Shown: one piece after another, positions 25,101 through 35,552 of the stretch
Position numbering within the stretch: position 1 is the first letter of the stretch
Layout of the letters: each line of letters opens with the position of its first letter
DNA from: Crambe crambe
Taxonomy: Eukaryota > Porifera > Demospongiae > Poecilosclerida > Crambeidae
Reading direction: 5' to 3'
NCBI GenBank assembly: GCA_963924555.1
Contig: OZ004581.1
Coordinates: 7,789,338-7,853,337 of the forward strand
Length of the DNA stretch: 64,000 nucleotides
Notes under the pieces: generated by a model
The model's input: only the letters and a program-made list of their open reading frames with translations
The model's database searches: none
What the model was told of the DNA's origin: nothing
Position numbers and translations under genes: made by a program

Positions 25101-28100
25101 GTTAGAGACATTGACCCACAGACCACTTGCAGTTCCACGATAACACAGTCCTATAGCTTCAGCTGACACTATAAAGGCAATGGAATGTCTAGACCAAAAA
25201 ACACAACTATTTGGGGGAAGTTGGGGATGAACATAAATCAAGCTATAATTACGCCTGCACAAATTGATAACTATTGCTATATGCATGCACACTATATGAC
25301 ATGTTCAATATCACACATCAGTCCTGCATATAGCAATGTATCTAGGAAATGCTCTTTAAAGCAATTCAGTCTACAATACACACTTGCATAGGAAATGTAT
25401 TGCCATACATTTTAGCTTAGTCTGGGGTACGTAACTCACCATTAACGAAAAATTCTGGTTCAGTGCCTGTGCTATAAATGAGTCACACATGCACATGCAT
25501 GGAGTCCAACATGCACATGCATGGAGTCCAACATGCATGGAGTTGTGTGCATAACAGGACAAAGTTTAAGAGTAAGTGACATCTGTTCACTTCATATTTG
25601 GTGCACCCTTCAGATTGTGCTCGGCTTTGAAGTCTGATAGAGGCAATTATATTCTTATATGGCAGAGTATACACATCCCATAAATACTATTATGGTATAC
25701 AAATCATGCACCTTTATACTTCTCAATGGGGCAAAAAAAATTTTTTCCGTGGTCTTACAAAGATTGAAGTGTGAACCAAACAAATTCCCTTATTTTCACG
25801 ACAGCACTTATTTTTTAAAAAACCACACCCCACGTAAATTCCTGCTACACAGTATGTTTACAGTATGTATATGAAGTAAATCTGATGGACGTATGGGTTG
25901 TGTATTGAGGGAAGCCTCCAAGTGCTGGTATGCCAAGGTCAATATCACATAAACCACACTGCCATCTGCTGACACCTCAACAATGTAAACATAAGCTGCT
26001 TATAGAGATGATTAATTCTTACTCTATTGAAATTCATAAGTACGGCCAGCATAAAACAAAAAATCCAAGGGATATAAACTAGCCTTGTTCCCAGGCTGTA
26101 ATATAAGAAAGCTGAACTAATAATATATTTTATCATCTATTGTAGTGTTTAACTGCGGCCCTGGTGATGTTGTAAGTCCAGCTAATGGAGCTGTAACATT
26201 TGATCGCACGACCTTTGGTTCGGTTGCTACATTCTCATGCAACACTGGCTTTGCACTGATTGGAGATGCAACAAGAACTTGTGAACTAACAGGATGGTCT
26301 GGCAGTAACCCCACATGTGGTGAGTATCAATATCTTTCACTATTGTATACAAAACACTATACTGTCCTCATTCCTTTGAACAAAGAAATAGAAGCTGCAA
26401 TGGGACCTGGACACTTTGAGACCAGCTATTTCCACTCTTTCAGAGTATGGTTTACCTTGAGCTTTGTATTCCCTGTAATAGAGGTTTCAGTACTACTCAT
26501 GCACCACATAGATACTTGCTAGTCATAGTATGGAGCAACTGCACAGAGTCACCATAAGAGACACTGCATGGATGCAACTGCTGCTGGTTGGCAGCATTCT
26601 CGGCCATTTCCATTTGACAGTCTCTTAATTTGTATTAACTGTAGCAGTATGGTTTGGTTCTCCCTTTTTATTGTTGTTTTATCATATAGAGAGTCCACTA
26701 AGAGAGGTAGCAGTAAAAAAATCCACTTTACACTTTTATTTTGACTGCAAAATAGTTTTAAATGCAGCGTAAATCTAAACCTTTTGCATCAGAATTCCTT
26801 AAAAAGAGACATACACAAAATAAATGGATCAGGAAAATATTTCAATTAGAAGAATATTCTCACTTATAAGGGAAACAATAAATTTAAAGGGACACTGTTT
26901 CAATATTTTGAATTGGGGAAATTCCTGTAATTACACCTTCAATGTGCTCTCTTTGAAGTATTTGAATGCGATCGTGCCGATATCATCAGTCCCGATAACG
27001 GAGCAGTCAGTGTGAATGGGTCCACACTTGGTTCTGTTGCTACTTTCACTTGTAACGACAGCTACACGTTGATTGGAGATGCAACAAGGACTTGTCAGCT
27101 CACAGGATGGTCTGGCAGCAATCCTTCGTGTGGTAAGTTAATAGTCACAAAACTGGTACATTTACTGTGGTACCGTGGACTCCCTCTAATCCGGCCACCT
27201 TTGGGGCCAGCAAAGGTGTCCTGATTAGACGGGTGGCCTCATTTCAGGGTGCATGGACTTATATTTTAAGTGTCCTGATTAGAGGGGTGGTCTCATTTCA
27301 GCATACATTGAGACTTTTTTTAAAAGTGTCCTGAATACAGGGGTGGCCTCAGGAAGTCCACTATAATGGTTACAAATTCATTAATTTATGGAGAAAATTT
27401 AAGTGAATTTAATCTACGAATGATACAGTGTTTGATTGTGGTTCTACTGATATCATACGACCGGAAAACGGAAGTGTCTCACTGAATCAAACCACCCTTG
27501 GTTCTGTGGCTACCTTTGCATGCGACTCTGGCTTCACTTTGATTGGAGACACAACAAGGACTTGTCAACTAACAGGATGGTCTGGCAACAACCCTTCATG
27601 TGGTATGTGTCAACAAAAACATTCATGTTCTAACAACTATAACCTTCTATATATTTATTCTTCAGCATTTGATTGTGGTTCAACTGATATCGTACAACCA
27701 GCGAATGGGAGCGTAGTGTTGGACCAAACCACTCTTGGTTCAGTGGCGAATTTCTCATGTGACGCTGGCTTTGCACTGATCGGAGATGCAACAAGGACTT
27801 GTCAACTCACAGGATGGTCTGGCAGTAACCCTTCATGTGGTATGTGGTGTCTATTATGCTGAATGTCAAGAAAGTACAAAGCAATATTGTTGGATAAGCA
27901 AGCACTTAAACAACAATAAACAGTTTGTCGTATAGGACATTTCAGGTCAATCTTGTCCTGTTACCTCATGCCTTTGTCAGATTCAACAGGGTTCACAATA
28001 ACAGTCTGTCCTGGACATTTCCGATCAAAGGTCCTTTGTCCTCTGACTAGAATTTCTATTATGACTATATTTGCATGCCCTTAGCCTTATACCCAGCACT

Positions 28101-28676
28101 TAGCCCTACACTGTAAAAACGGGGGGTGTCATGGCAACATGCGCGAAAATGACACCAAAAATTTGTGCTACCATAACACCTAAAAGGTGTAGCTACACTG
28201 ATGGTGCTATGACAACACTGGTGTCATTTTCGCACAAAAAAAAATACACCCAAATTTGGTGTTACCATGACACCCCGTGTAGCCTTAGTCACCAGCTGCA
28301 AGGGTTTAGGCTATTTAATTCACACTAGCTAATGGGCCGGAGTACGAGAGCCTCTAATATTAGCTATACATGTACAGCAATTTAACTCTTCTTACAGTCT
28401 CTGATTGTGGTTCTGTGGACATTGTGAGGCCAGAGAACGGGACAGTTCAGTTGGATCAGACCATCCTTGGCTCCATGGCAATCTTTGCATGCAATGACAA
28501 CTTTCAATTAGTAGGAGATGAAGTGAGGGTCTGTGAACCAACAGGCTGGTCTGGCAGCAACCCGTCATGTGGTATGTTTATACTATCAGCATTTTACCAT
28601 ATAATTATTATGCCACGAATAATTTATGGTGTAAAATGTGATTTTTGCAAATTTTAATGTATGAACCATCGTTTGT

Positions 28677-28710
<34 letters not shown>

Positions 28711-31700
28711 TCTGCATTAATATTTCAAATGAAATCCACAAAAATTTACCCCCCACAAAAATTTCTAGTCGAGGTTACAACAAAATTAATATCACAAACG
28801 CCACTCTACAGAGTAGTAAAGAATTGAGAAAGTTCTAACAAAAATCCTATACAAAATCTTATAGAGTTTGACTGTGGGTCTGACAATATTGTAAGACCTG
28901 AGAATGGAGCAGTCATGTTGAACCAGACCACTCTTGGTTCAGTGGCCATCTTTTCCTGCAATAACAGCTATGAATTGGTTGGAGATGAAATAAGAACTTG
29001 TGAAGTGACAGGATGGTCTGGCAACAACCCCACATGTGGTATGACTCAAACTTTATGCGTTAAGAACGTCTAAATGCAGACACTTTTGGAGTGTCTTGAC
29101 TAATCAAGGGGATGTTCCTTAATTCTGGGATGAATTAATAATTGCCAAAAGTGTCCTATTCAGGGGAGTATAGGGTTTCCACTGCTGTTATGATTATAAT
29201 GTCATCTACTTTAATCTCATCTCAGTGTTTGATTGTGGCTCTGCTGATATTATAAGACCAAACAATGGAACAGTTGTATTGAATCAGACAACCCTTGGTT
29301 CAGTTGCTACTTTTGCATGCAATGCTGGCTTTGCACTGATTGGAGATGCAACAAGGACTTGTGAACTCACAGGATGGTCTGGCAGTAACCCTTCATGTGG
29401 TACGTATGTGTCCATACAAACCATTCACTTGCAAGCAATACCAGTAATAATTCCAATCAACCTCTAGCATTTGACTGTGGCTCTGCTGATATTGTAAGAC
29501 CAGATAATGGAATGGTTGCGTTGAATCAGACGACTCTTGGTTCAGTTGCTATGTTCTCATGCAACACTGGCTTTGCACTGATCGGAGATGCAACAAGAAC
29601 CTGTCAACTCACAGGATGGTCTGGCAGTAACCCTTCATGTGGTGAGCATAAAGCAAATAGTTCATATAGCTAATTATGAATATCACTAACTGCCAACTAC
29701 TGTACTGAACATAGTTTTTGACTGTGGCTCTACTGACATTGTAAGACCAGAGAATGGGAGGGTCACATTGAATCAGACGACCCTTGGCTCAGCGGCTACT
29801 TTCTCATGTGATGCCAGCTTCGTTTTAGTTGGAGATGCAACAAGAACTTGTGAACTAACAGGATGGTCTGGCAGTAATCCCTCATGTGGTACGTAGCTTA
29901 CTATAGTGCAAACTTTAGCATCTATTCCAGAATAAGATGCATATATTTCAGTTCACTTCTTCATACTTAAGTTCTATGATATTTGGTGTGGAGATAGTCC
30001 AACCATTATAGAACACAGGACAGAAGTCTGGGACAACTTCATCAAAAAGCATGTTTAATTGGAAAAGAAATACCCAAGACTGTCATATGCCCATATCAAT
30101 CATTTCTACTTTCAGTATTAAAATTTAATATGAGTGTCACATATACTGTTATAATAATTATTGAGGAACTAATTCCTGTGATCACCATGCAGTGTTTGAT
30201 TGTGGCAGTGCTGACATTGTAAGTCCTGGCAATGGCAGTGTGAGTCTACCTGGGACGACTCTTGGCTCTGTTGCTACTTTCTCCTGCAATGATAACTTCA
30301 CGCTGGTTGGAGACACCACAAGGACTTGTCGACTCACAGGATGGTCTGGCAGTAACCCCATATGTGGTAAATACAGAATACTAAAATTAATGGCTAAATG
30401 GTGTTAATACAATTTACAACTTAAGTGATTTCAATATATCAATTTAGCAGCTACGAAGAAAGTTTTCAGATTATCAATTCCAGCATTCACCTGGCATTCA
30501 CTATAGCTAACTGCTATAACTTTCTCAATTCTTAACCGAATTTCAAATTTCAAACACCAGCAGAGAGAGTGGATAATCAGGTCTCTGTTGATACATTAAA
30601 CTAGAAATTTGGTTAAGAATTGAGAAAGTTATAGCAGTTATAGTGAATGATCAAGGGGCAAGATGAAAGGCCCATAATTATTTATGAGATATTTCTCTTG
30701 TGACCTCCATCAAACAAGTAGTTCAAAATAATAAATCTACTTCCTTTCATTAGTTTGAACTTTGAACTATTAACCACTGATTATTAATAATAACAGTAAC
30801 CATATTATTCTGCAGAATCTATGCGCAACGATACCGTGATCGGCGATCCACTCTTCACTGTCCCACTATCCGATAGCCAAACCGGGCAAACCTATGACCT
30901 TTGCTTTGAAGTGCACGGACGAAACAACTCGATATTCAATTTCATATCTGACGAATGTGTCAGTGTGAATGCTAAATATTCACCAGTAGGGGACTTGAAT
31001 ATCATCAGCGAGATTGGTGTCAGGACAGAAGGAGAGAGTGGAGAATGTAGAGATATTCGGGTGAGTCTTGAAGGTTGTGCAGTCTCCACCAGAACCATGG
31101 GAGGAGGAGGAGGAGCTCTTGTTGGATTAGAACCAAAGGACACCTTGAAGACGGATGGGATTAGTGTTAGGAGGTACAGGGAAAGAGTTCGCATCTCCGT
31201 TCCAAACTGCAATCAAGCCAGACTGGTTTTCTGGGTGATTTGTGAGCGAGGGGCGATAGACATGATTCGCTTCCAAGTAGCTCACGGACTCAATCTGAGA
31301 GCAACTGCCCACGGACTTCTTGGTAAGTCATTTTACAATTTTTTTCAGTGGAACTGCCGATAAGGACACTCCATAAAAGGACAAAACCTTTCAACAAAGG
31401 ACAAGTACCTTTGTATTACACTTCAACAAATATCAAAAGGCTGGTGTCCATTATTCAGAGATTTCACTGTAGTAAAGTGATAGAGAAAAAGCCATATTCC
31501 CACGCCAATGTTTCATCTTTGCTTCCTTCACATGCAGGACAATTCTGGAATGTGCCTGTGGCAGTTGAACCTTTTTCCACACCATCACCATCACCATCAC
31601 AAAATGTCGAGGACGAACGACCCAAATTCAAAGTGACAATCCTGTCCGCCCACGACTCTCCCTCTCGCTCCTTCCGGGCAGAAGAGTACCCTCGGACATG

Positions 31701-31872
31701 GGACAACACCAAACAGACCTGTTACTATGCTGGCAACACCCAAGGAGGTCCTGATGTGGACGCTAACATTAAGGACTCCGTGATTGAGGGAAGTTATGAA
31801 GATTACGTCATGGAGTCTCTCTTCAGCACCACGTATAAATATGCCAAGTGGAAGAGTGACTGCAATCCTTAA
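22120..31872 (+). CDS. Gene D: secreted eleven-sushi protein with ITIH C-terminal domain
   Basis: Sixteen exons: 22120-22420, 23089-23301, 23458-23598, 24465-24641, 26146-26319, 26959-27132, 27429-27602, 27666-27839, 28398-28571, 28865-29038, 29226-29399, 29468-29641, 29715-29888, 30193-30366, 30816-31322, 31538-31872. They join in frame to 1137 residues, all phase 1. Signal peptide, family N-terminal domain (split by an intron not present in A, B, C or E), furin-like unit, one long-loop sushi, ten near-identical 58-residue sushi (GDATRTCQLTGWSGSNPSCG), then a ~280-residue domain. That domain begins GDPLFTVPL, has YDLCFEV and HGLLGQFW, and ends with a TCYYAGN...EDYVMESLF segment. These match the inter-alpha-trypsin-inhibitor heavy-chain C-terminal domain (DPHF start, HGLLGQFF, CWFVHN, DY..P.LF). 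No transmembrane helix or GPI tail, so it should be secreted. AATAAA at 31963. Confidence 0.83.
23699..24222 (+). repeat. Three-copy tandem satellite, ~175-base unit
   Basis: Three nearly identical units, starting near 23699, 23876 and 24048, each run from ATCTACCATAAAA through CGCTTCCAGTGTTGAAATTT to AATTATGAGCACCAAAAT. The array lies in the intron between the furin-like and first sushi exons of gene D. The high identity means recent amplification. Confidence 0.9.
27175..27364 (+). repeat. Short tandem repeat with GGGTGGCCTCATTTCAG
   Basis: The phrase AGTGTCCTGATTAGAGGGGTGG recurs about three times with variation, bracketed by TGGACTCC and its inverse GGAAGTCCA. It lies in an intron between sushi exons of gene D and is probably a rearranged inverted-repeat element. 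Confidence 0.6.
28109..28280. mobile_element. Inverted-repeat element with GGGTGTCATGG ends
   Basis: GGGGTGTCATGGCAACA near 28120 is mirrored by TTACCATGACACCCC near 28260, and AAAATGACACCAAAAATTTG is mirrored by an imperfect inverse further in. It starts with the ACTGTAAAAACG phrase seen at 15355. Non-coding insertion in a gene D intron. Confidence 0.65.
30497..30649. mobile_element. MITE with CTATAACTTTCTCAATTCTT arms
   Basis: The left arm CTATAACTTTCTCAATTCTT (about 30515) is mirrored by AAGAATTGAGAAAGTTATAG (about 30616). Relatives with the same arm occur near 35275-35405, 44640-44740 and 55790-55885, so this is a family of about four copies here. This copy is in the intron before the ITIH-like exons of gene D. 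Confidence 0.75.
31346..31471. mobile_element. CAGTGGAAC-ended MITE inside gene D last intron
   Basis: It begins CAGTGGAACTGCCGATAAGG and ends GATTTCACTGTA, with interior AAAGGACAA and GTGTCCATTATTC phrases. It is the first of about ten copies in the window. It sits wholly inside the 215-base last intron of gene D and causes a false open frame that appears to extend the final exon upstream. Confidence 0.75.
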
Positions 31873-32696
31873 AGACTGATTCATTACATGTGGCTACATA
31901 CACCAGAGTTTACTAACAGATTACTATTTTACTTGGAAGATATACTAACTTTCTATTATGATAATAAAAATAGTATTTGTATAACAGTCCCCCCTTCCTT
32001 ATTTCAAATACAGCCCTGCATGATTAGCTAATAAAGTGCACAGCTGTAATTAATACATTTAAGTCCTCCCATTGATATTTTATGGGACTGGAGATTCATG
32101 AATGGTTGCATTTCATTTTGGGCAAATCCAAATTAACCAAGATGATGAGGAATAACAGAGGAACCTCTCTATAATGGCCACCATTGGGGGGAATGGGTAT
32201 CCTTAACGCAAGGTTTTTTGTTTTGTTGTTGTTGTTGTTGTTGTTGTTGTTTCAATGTACTACACTGAATAGTGATACAGTCAGGACCGAGAAGAGTGGT
32301 AAGGTGGCTGCTCATCAGAGGTGGCCGGTTTCACTAATTCACTTATGTTTACTGTATGCATGTCCCATACAATACAGTATATTTCAAACTTAAGCCTCCA
32401 TGTACTACATTTATGCTTGCATTATTCTTTTGTAGCAGAGTGGTAATTTCAGCTCCCATGCAAGTATGGTGATTAAGCAAGTCAGAGTTCAAGGTTATTC
32501 ATTGCACCATGTCAGCAATGAGCATGCAATTGGGTAAGCTAAATTGATATTCATAGCTAATAGATTCAAGGAATAAAGATGACACATTTTCTTTGAGGGG
32601 AAATATCACGGTAAATTCCAAATGATTAGCAAGCAACATATATACATTCAAATAAGCTTTTAAGCTTTTCTATAGAGCTTTGCAGATAGAAGAAGC
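31873..32696. other. Spacer between genes D and E
   Basis: No supported exon. It holds the gene D polyadenylation region and a GTTGTT microsatellite near 32220-32250 flanked by GGAACCTCTCTATAATGGCC and GTGGCCGGTTTCACT, probably an inverted-repeat element (about 32158-32336). A segment near 31990-32110 resembles 34670-34760 beyond gene E, again pointing to block duplication. Confidence 0.5.
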
Positions 32697-34178
32697 ATGT
32701 ATCTTAGAAGAATCATGCATCTAGTGCTAGTTGTATTGGTTGTGTCAGTAACTATTACTTATAGCCAAGAGCCAGAGCTAAGAAGGAATATAAGCAGCTG
32801 TACTCCAATAACATTAGCAGATCTAGGAAGCAGTGAGATACTGAGTAACAGTGGTTTAGTAGCAAGAGTTAATGCCAGAGATGGTGAGATACCTGTGGTG
32901 AAGATTCTTGAGCACCAAGTGGTGTGTGAGGCTTCAGGTTTGACTAGAGGCAGTGTTAGTGCTACATCAGTGGTGGTTAGATTTGAAACCATTCAGTACA
33001 TCAACATTGACTGCAATGAGCAAGCTGGGAGATCTGAAGGGAGCTTCCTGGAGCCACAACCCACTGTACAGATTGGCAGAACCATAAATCCAGCAAATTT
33101 GATCTCCTTTATGCTAACTACCAACACTATGTGTGGCCTCTGCTCAGATAATGCAAGCACTCCCGACCACTGCCTCAGTGAGTATTAGCTCGGCCGTAAA
33201 GTGCACGATTTTTATGGGGTCAAAGTCATGTAATAAATTGAAGTGTGAACTTTATGTATTCAAAATCAATTTTACCCCATAATACCTCCTACATATATAT
33301 TACTGATATTCTTCTACCAGTAAATTGACAACAATAATCATAAGGGATTTATATAACTTTTTAAATTAGCTACTTCTCTCTTGCAGTGTGTGATTCTTCA
33401 TGCAATGAAGGACAGAGGAGATGTGTTGGTCCAGGCCTCAACCAATGCTGCAACTGGTACCTCAACGGCAGATGTGTGGCAACCTGCCCCTCCCCTTCAG
33501 TGGGAGACATGAACACATTCAATTGTGGTAAGAAGATATTATGTATACTTATAAAATATGTATAACTGCTTCAACAGTATATGGTCTATTTGCATGCACT
33601 CACATGGCACTTTGGATTCTTTTCCAGCTATGCTGGTTCTAAGTCACTAATATTCTATAAACTGTTTGTCAATATATATATAAACCTTTGTTTTGCAGTG
33701 TTTGATTGTGGCTCCACTGACATCGTAGCACCAGATAATGGAAATATCAACTACAAGGCAACCATCCTTGGATCTATTGCGGAATTTTCTTGTGAAAGTG
33801 GATTCACATTAGTTGGAAATGCGACCAGGACTTGCGAACTCACAGGATGGTCTGGCAATAACCCTTCATGTGGTATAAACTGAGCATGCATATAACATAC
33901 ATAGCTACCAATACAAAATGCTTCTGGGTTTAGCTATGCAACTCGGGATTTATGGAGAGATAAATTATAATTTCTGTATACTGTATGTAGTATCTCATAT
34001 TCACGCTTCCACTATTGATAATTCTTCTATAGATCTCAATGTAGGCATAGTGGTTGGCTCAGTGGTTGGCTCAGTGATAGGTGCTCTCGTCCTCATACAT
34101 CTCATTATAGCACTGATAATAATTGTGATTGTGTGCTGTAAGAAGAAGAATAATGATGTGGTGCCATTCAGCAAATAG
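32697..34178 (+). CDS. Gene E: smallest family member, one sushi domain, membrane protein
   Basis: Four exons: 32697-33177, 33387-33527, 33699-33872, 34033-34178. They join in frame to 313 residues, all phase 1. Signal peptide (two candidate ATGs six codons apart), N-terminal domain, furin-like unit (CCNWYLNGRCVATC), a single tandem-type sushi, and a transmembrane helix (VIGALVLIHLIIALIIIVIV) with a ~15-residue tail. It lacks the long-loop sushi found directly after the furin-like unit in A to D. The second half of exon 1 is almost identical to gene C, with only a few base differences over about 300 bases. The transmembrane exon is closest to gene B. Looks like a recent hybrid of B-like and C-like units. 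Confidence 0.85.
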
Positions 34179-35552
34179 TTGTCTAGTTCAGTATTATACC
34201 ATACCAAGTAGCTTACATGTGTGACTATTTCTTTGATTGTGCATATTTTTGCTGTATTGCTAGAAAGTTATATTTTAAAGTTGATAGAAAGTTTTATGCT
34301 CTATTGTTAGAAAGTTGTTGTTGTTGTTGTTATATATATAATATACTAGCTGATATTCATAGCGTATTAGTGATGATTTCTGACTTCCCAAAGAGAATAT
34401 TTGGGTGTGGTCTTCTAAATGTGGTCTTCTAAAAATGGCTAAATTTGGCCATTATTCTGGGTAGAACCCTATTAGGATTCTGTATTGACATTTGAGCATG
34501 CTCAGGGCATGCAGATATAGTATATGTGGCACATTCAATTTTTTGTAAACAAGGGTTTTGAAGTATAATCTGGTAAGGATCAAAAACAGGAGGTAGCAGC
34601 TTAGTGGTTAATATGAAAAGCACTGAAGTGCTAACCCTAATTCTCTAATTCTTATCATAAATGATAGAAAGTCCTTCCTCCTTATTTTAAATGCAGCCAA
34701 ACTGCAATAACTATCATTAAAGATGTTTTATGGGACTGGGTATTCATGAGAGAATGGTTGCCAAATACCGCACTAACTCACTTACGCTTAATACAGTATA
34801 AAACACAGTACATGTTACCATAGCACTTACATTCTCTATAAACCATAAGTACATTGAGGATCAAGAGCACTAAGATCTACACATTAATTTAGCTCTACAT
34901 ACCATATCACTTACCTTTTCTACAAGTGATAAACTGTATATTGAGGAGTGCATTAGCTTAGTTATGGTACATATATTACGTGAGGATTATAACTCTTTTG
35001 AAATGATCTGACAAATGTCAGACAGTTGATCGGCCATATTATGATATGGCCTTTAAATAGATACATTCCTAATTAAGTGTGCAATATGGGCCAATATTAT
35101 GTCAGACCAAAGCAAATCTTGATCAGATATTTGACCTTTTGACCCAGTAAACGGCCTATGGCAGACTGTTATAATCCTCACTGACAAGTGATACACGTAC
35201 TATACATTTAGAGTGTTATTCATACATTACTATTAAACTTACCTTCTCTACACTACAATTGTGTCGATACCCTGATCTTTCACTATAACTGCTATGATTT
35301 CTAATTTCAGAAAGAAAGAAAAAAACTCATAGAGTAGTTGATCGATCAACTCTCTATTAAATGTGAAAATTTAGAATAGAGCAGATAGTTATAGCGAATG
35401 ATCACGGTATCAAGTGTGACATTGTACTGTGGAGCCAGTTAAAGATTACTTGGTGTTTATATGTATGTACTCATGTATTATCATTATATGTGCCCTGATA
35501 TACGTGCCCTGAGGGTATAGCTATATAGTGAGGGTAGGGCTAGTATACTCAC
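34179..35552. other. Spacer between gene E and the TOP2 fragment
   Basis: No coding exon on either strand. I specifically looked for further topoisomerase II exons on the minus strand and saw none. It contains the gene E 3' flank, an inverted-repeat element (34980-35182) and a copy of the CTATAACT-type element (about 35273-35405). Confidence 0.5.
34980..35182. mobile_element. MITE with GTGAGGATTATAAC ends, copy 1
   Basis: It begins GTGAGGATTATAAC and ends with its exact reverse complement GTTATAATCCTCAC. A second copy in opposite orientation is at 46013-46184, and a partial relative starts near 48582. Non-coding. Confidence 0.8.

Noticed and set aside
31348..31540. Apparent 5' extension of the last gene D exon
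   Set aside because: The segment is an inserted CAGTGGAAC-type element; a clear acceptor at 31537 and phase agreement with exon 15 place the exon start at 31538.
34795..34960. ACTTAC...TTCTCTACAAGTG phrases that look like minus-strand splice donors near the missing TOP2 exons
   Set aside because: They are copies of a short local repeat, and the sequence upstream of each donor does not encode topoisomerase II or any open exon.
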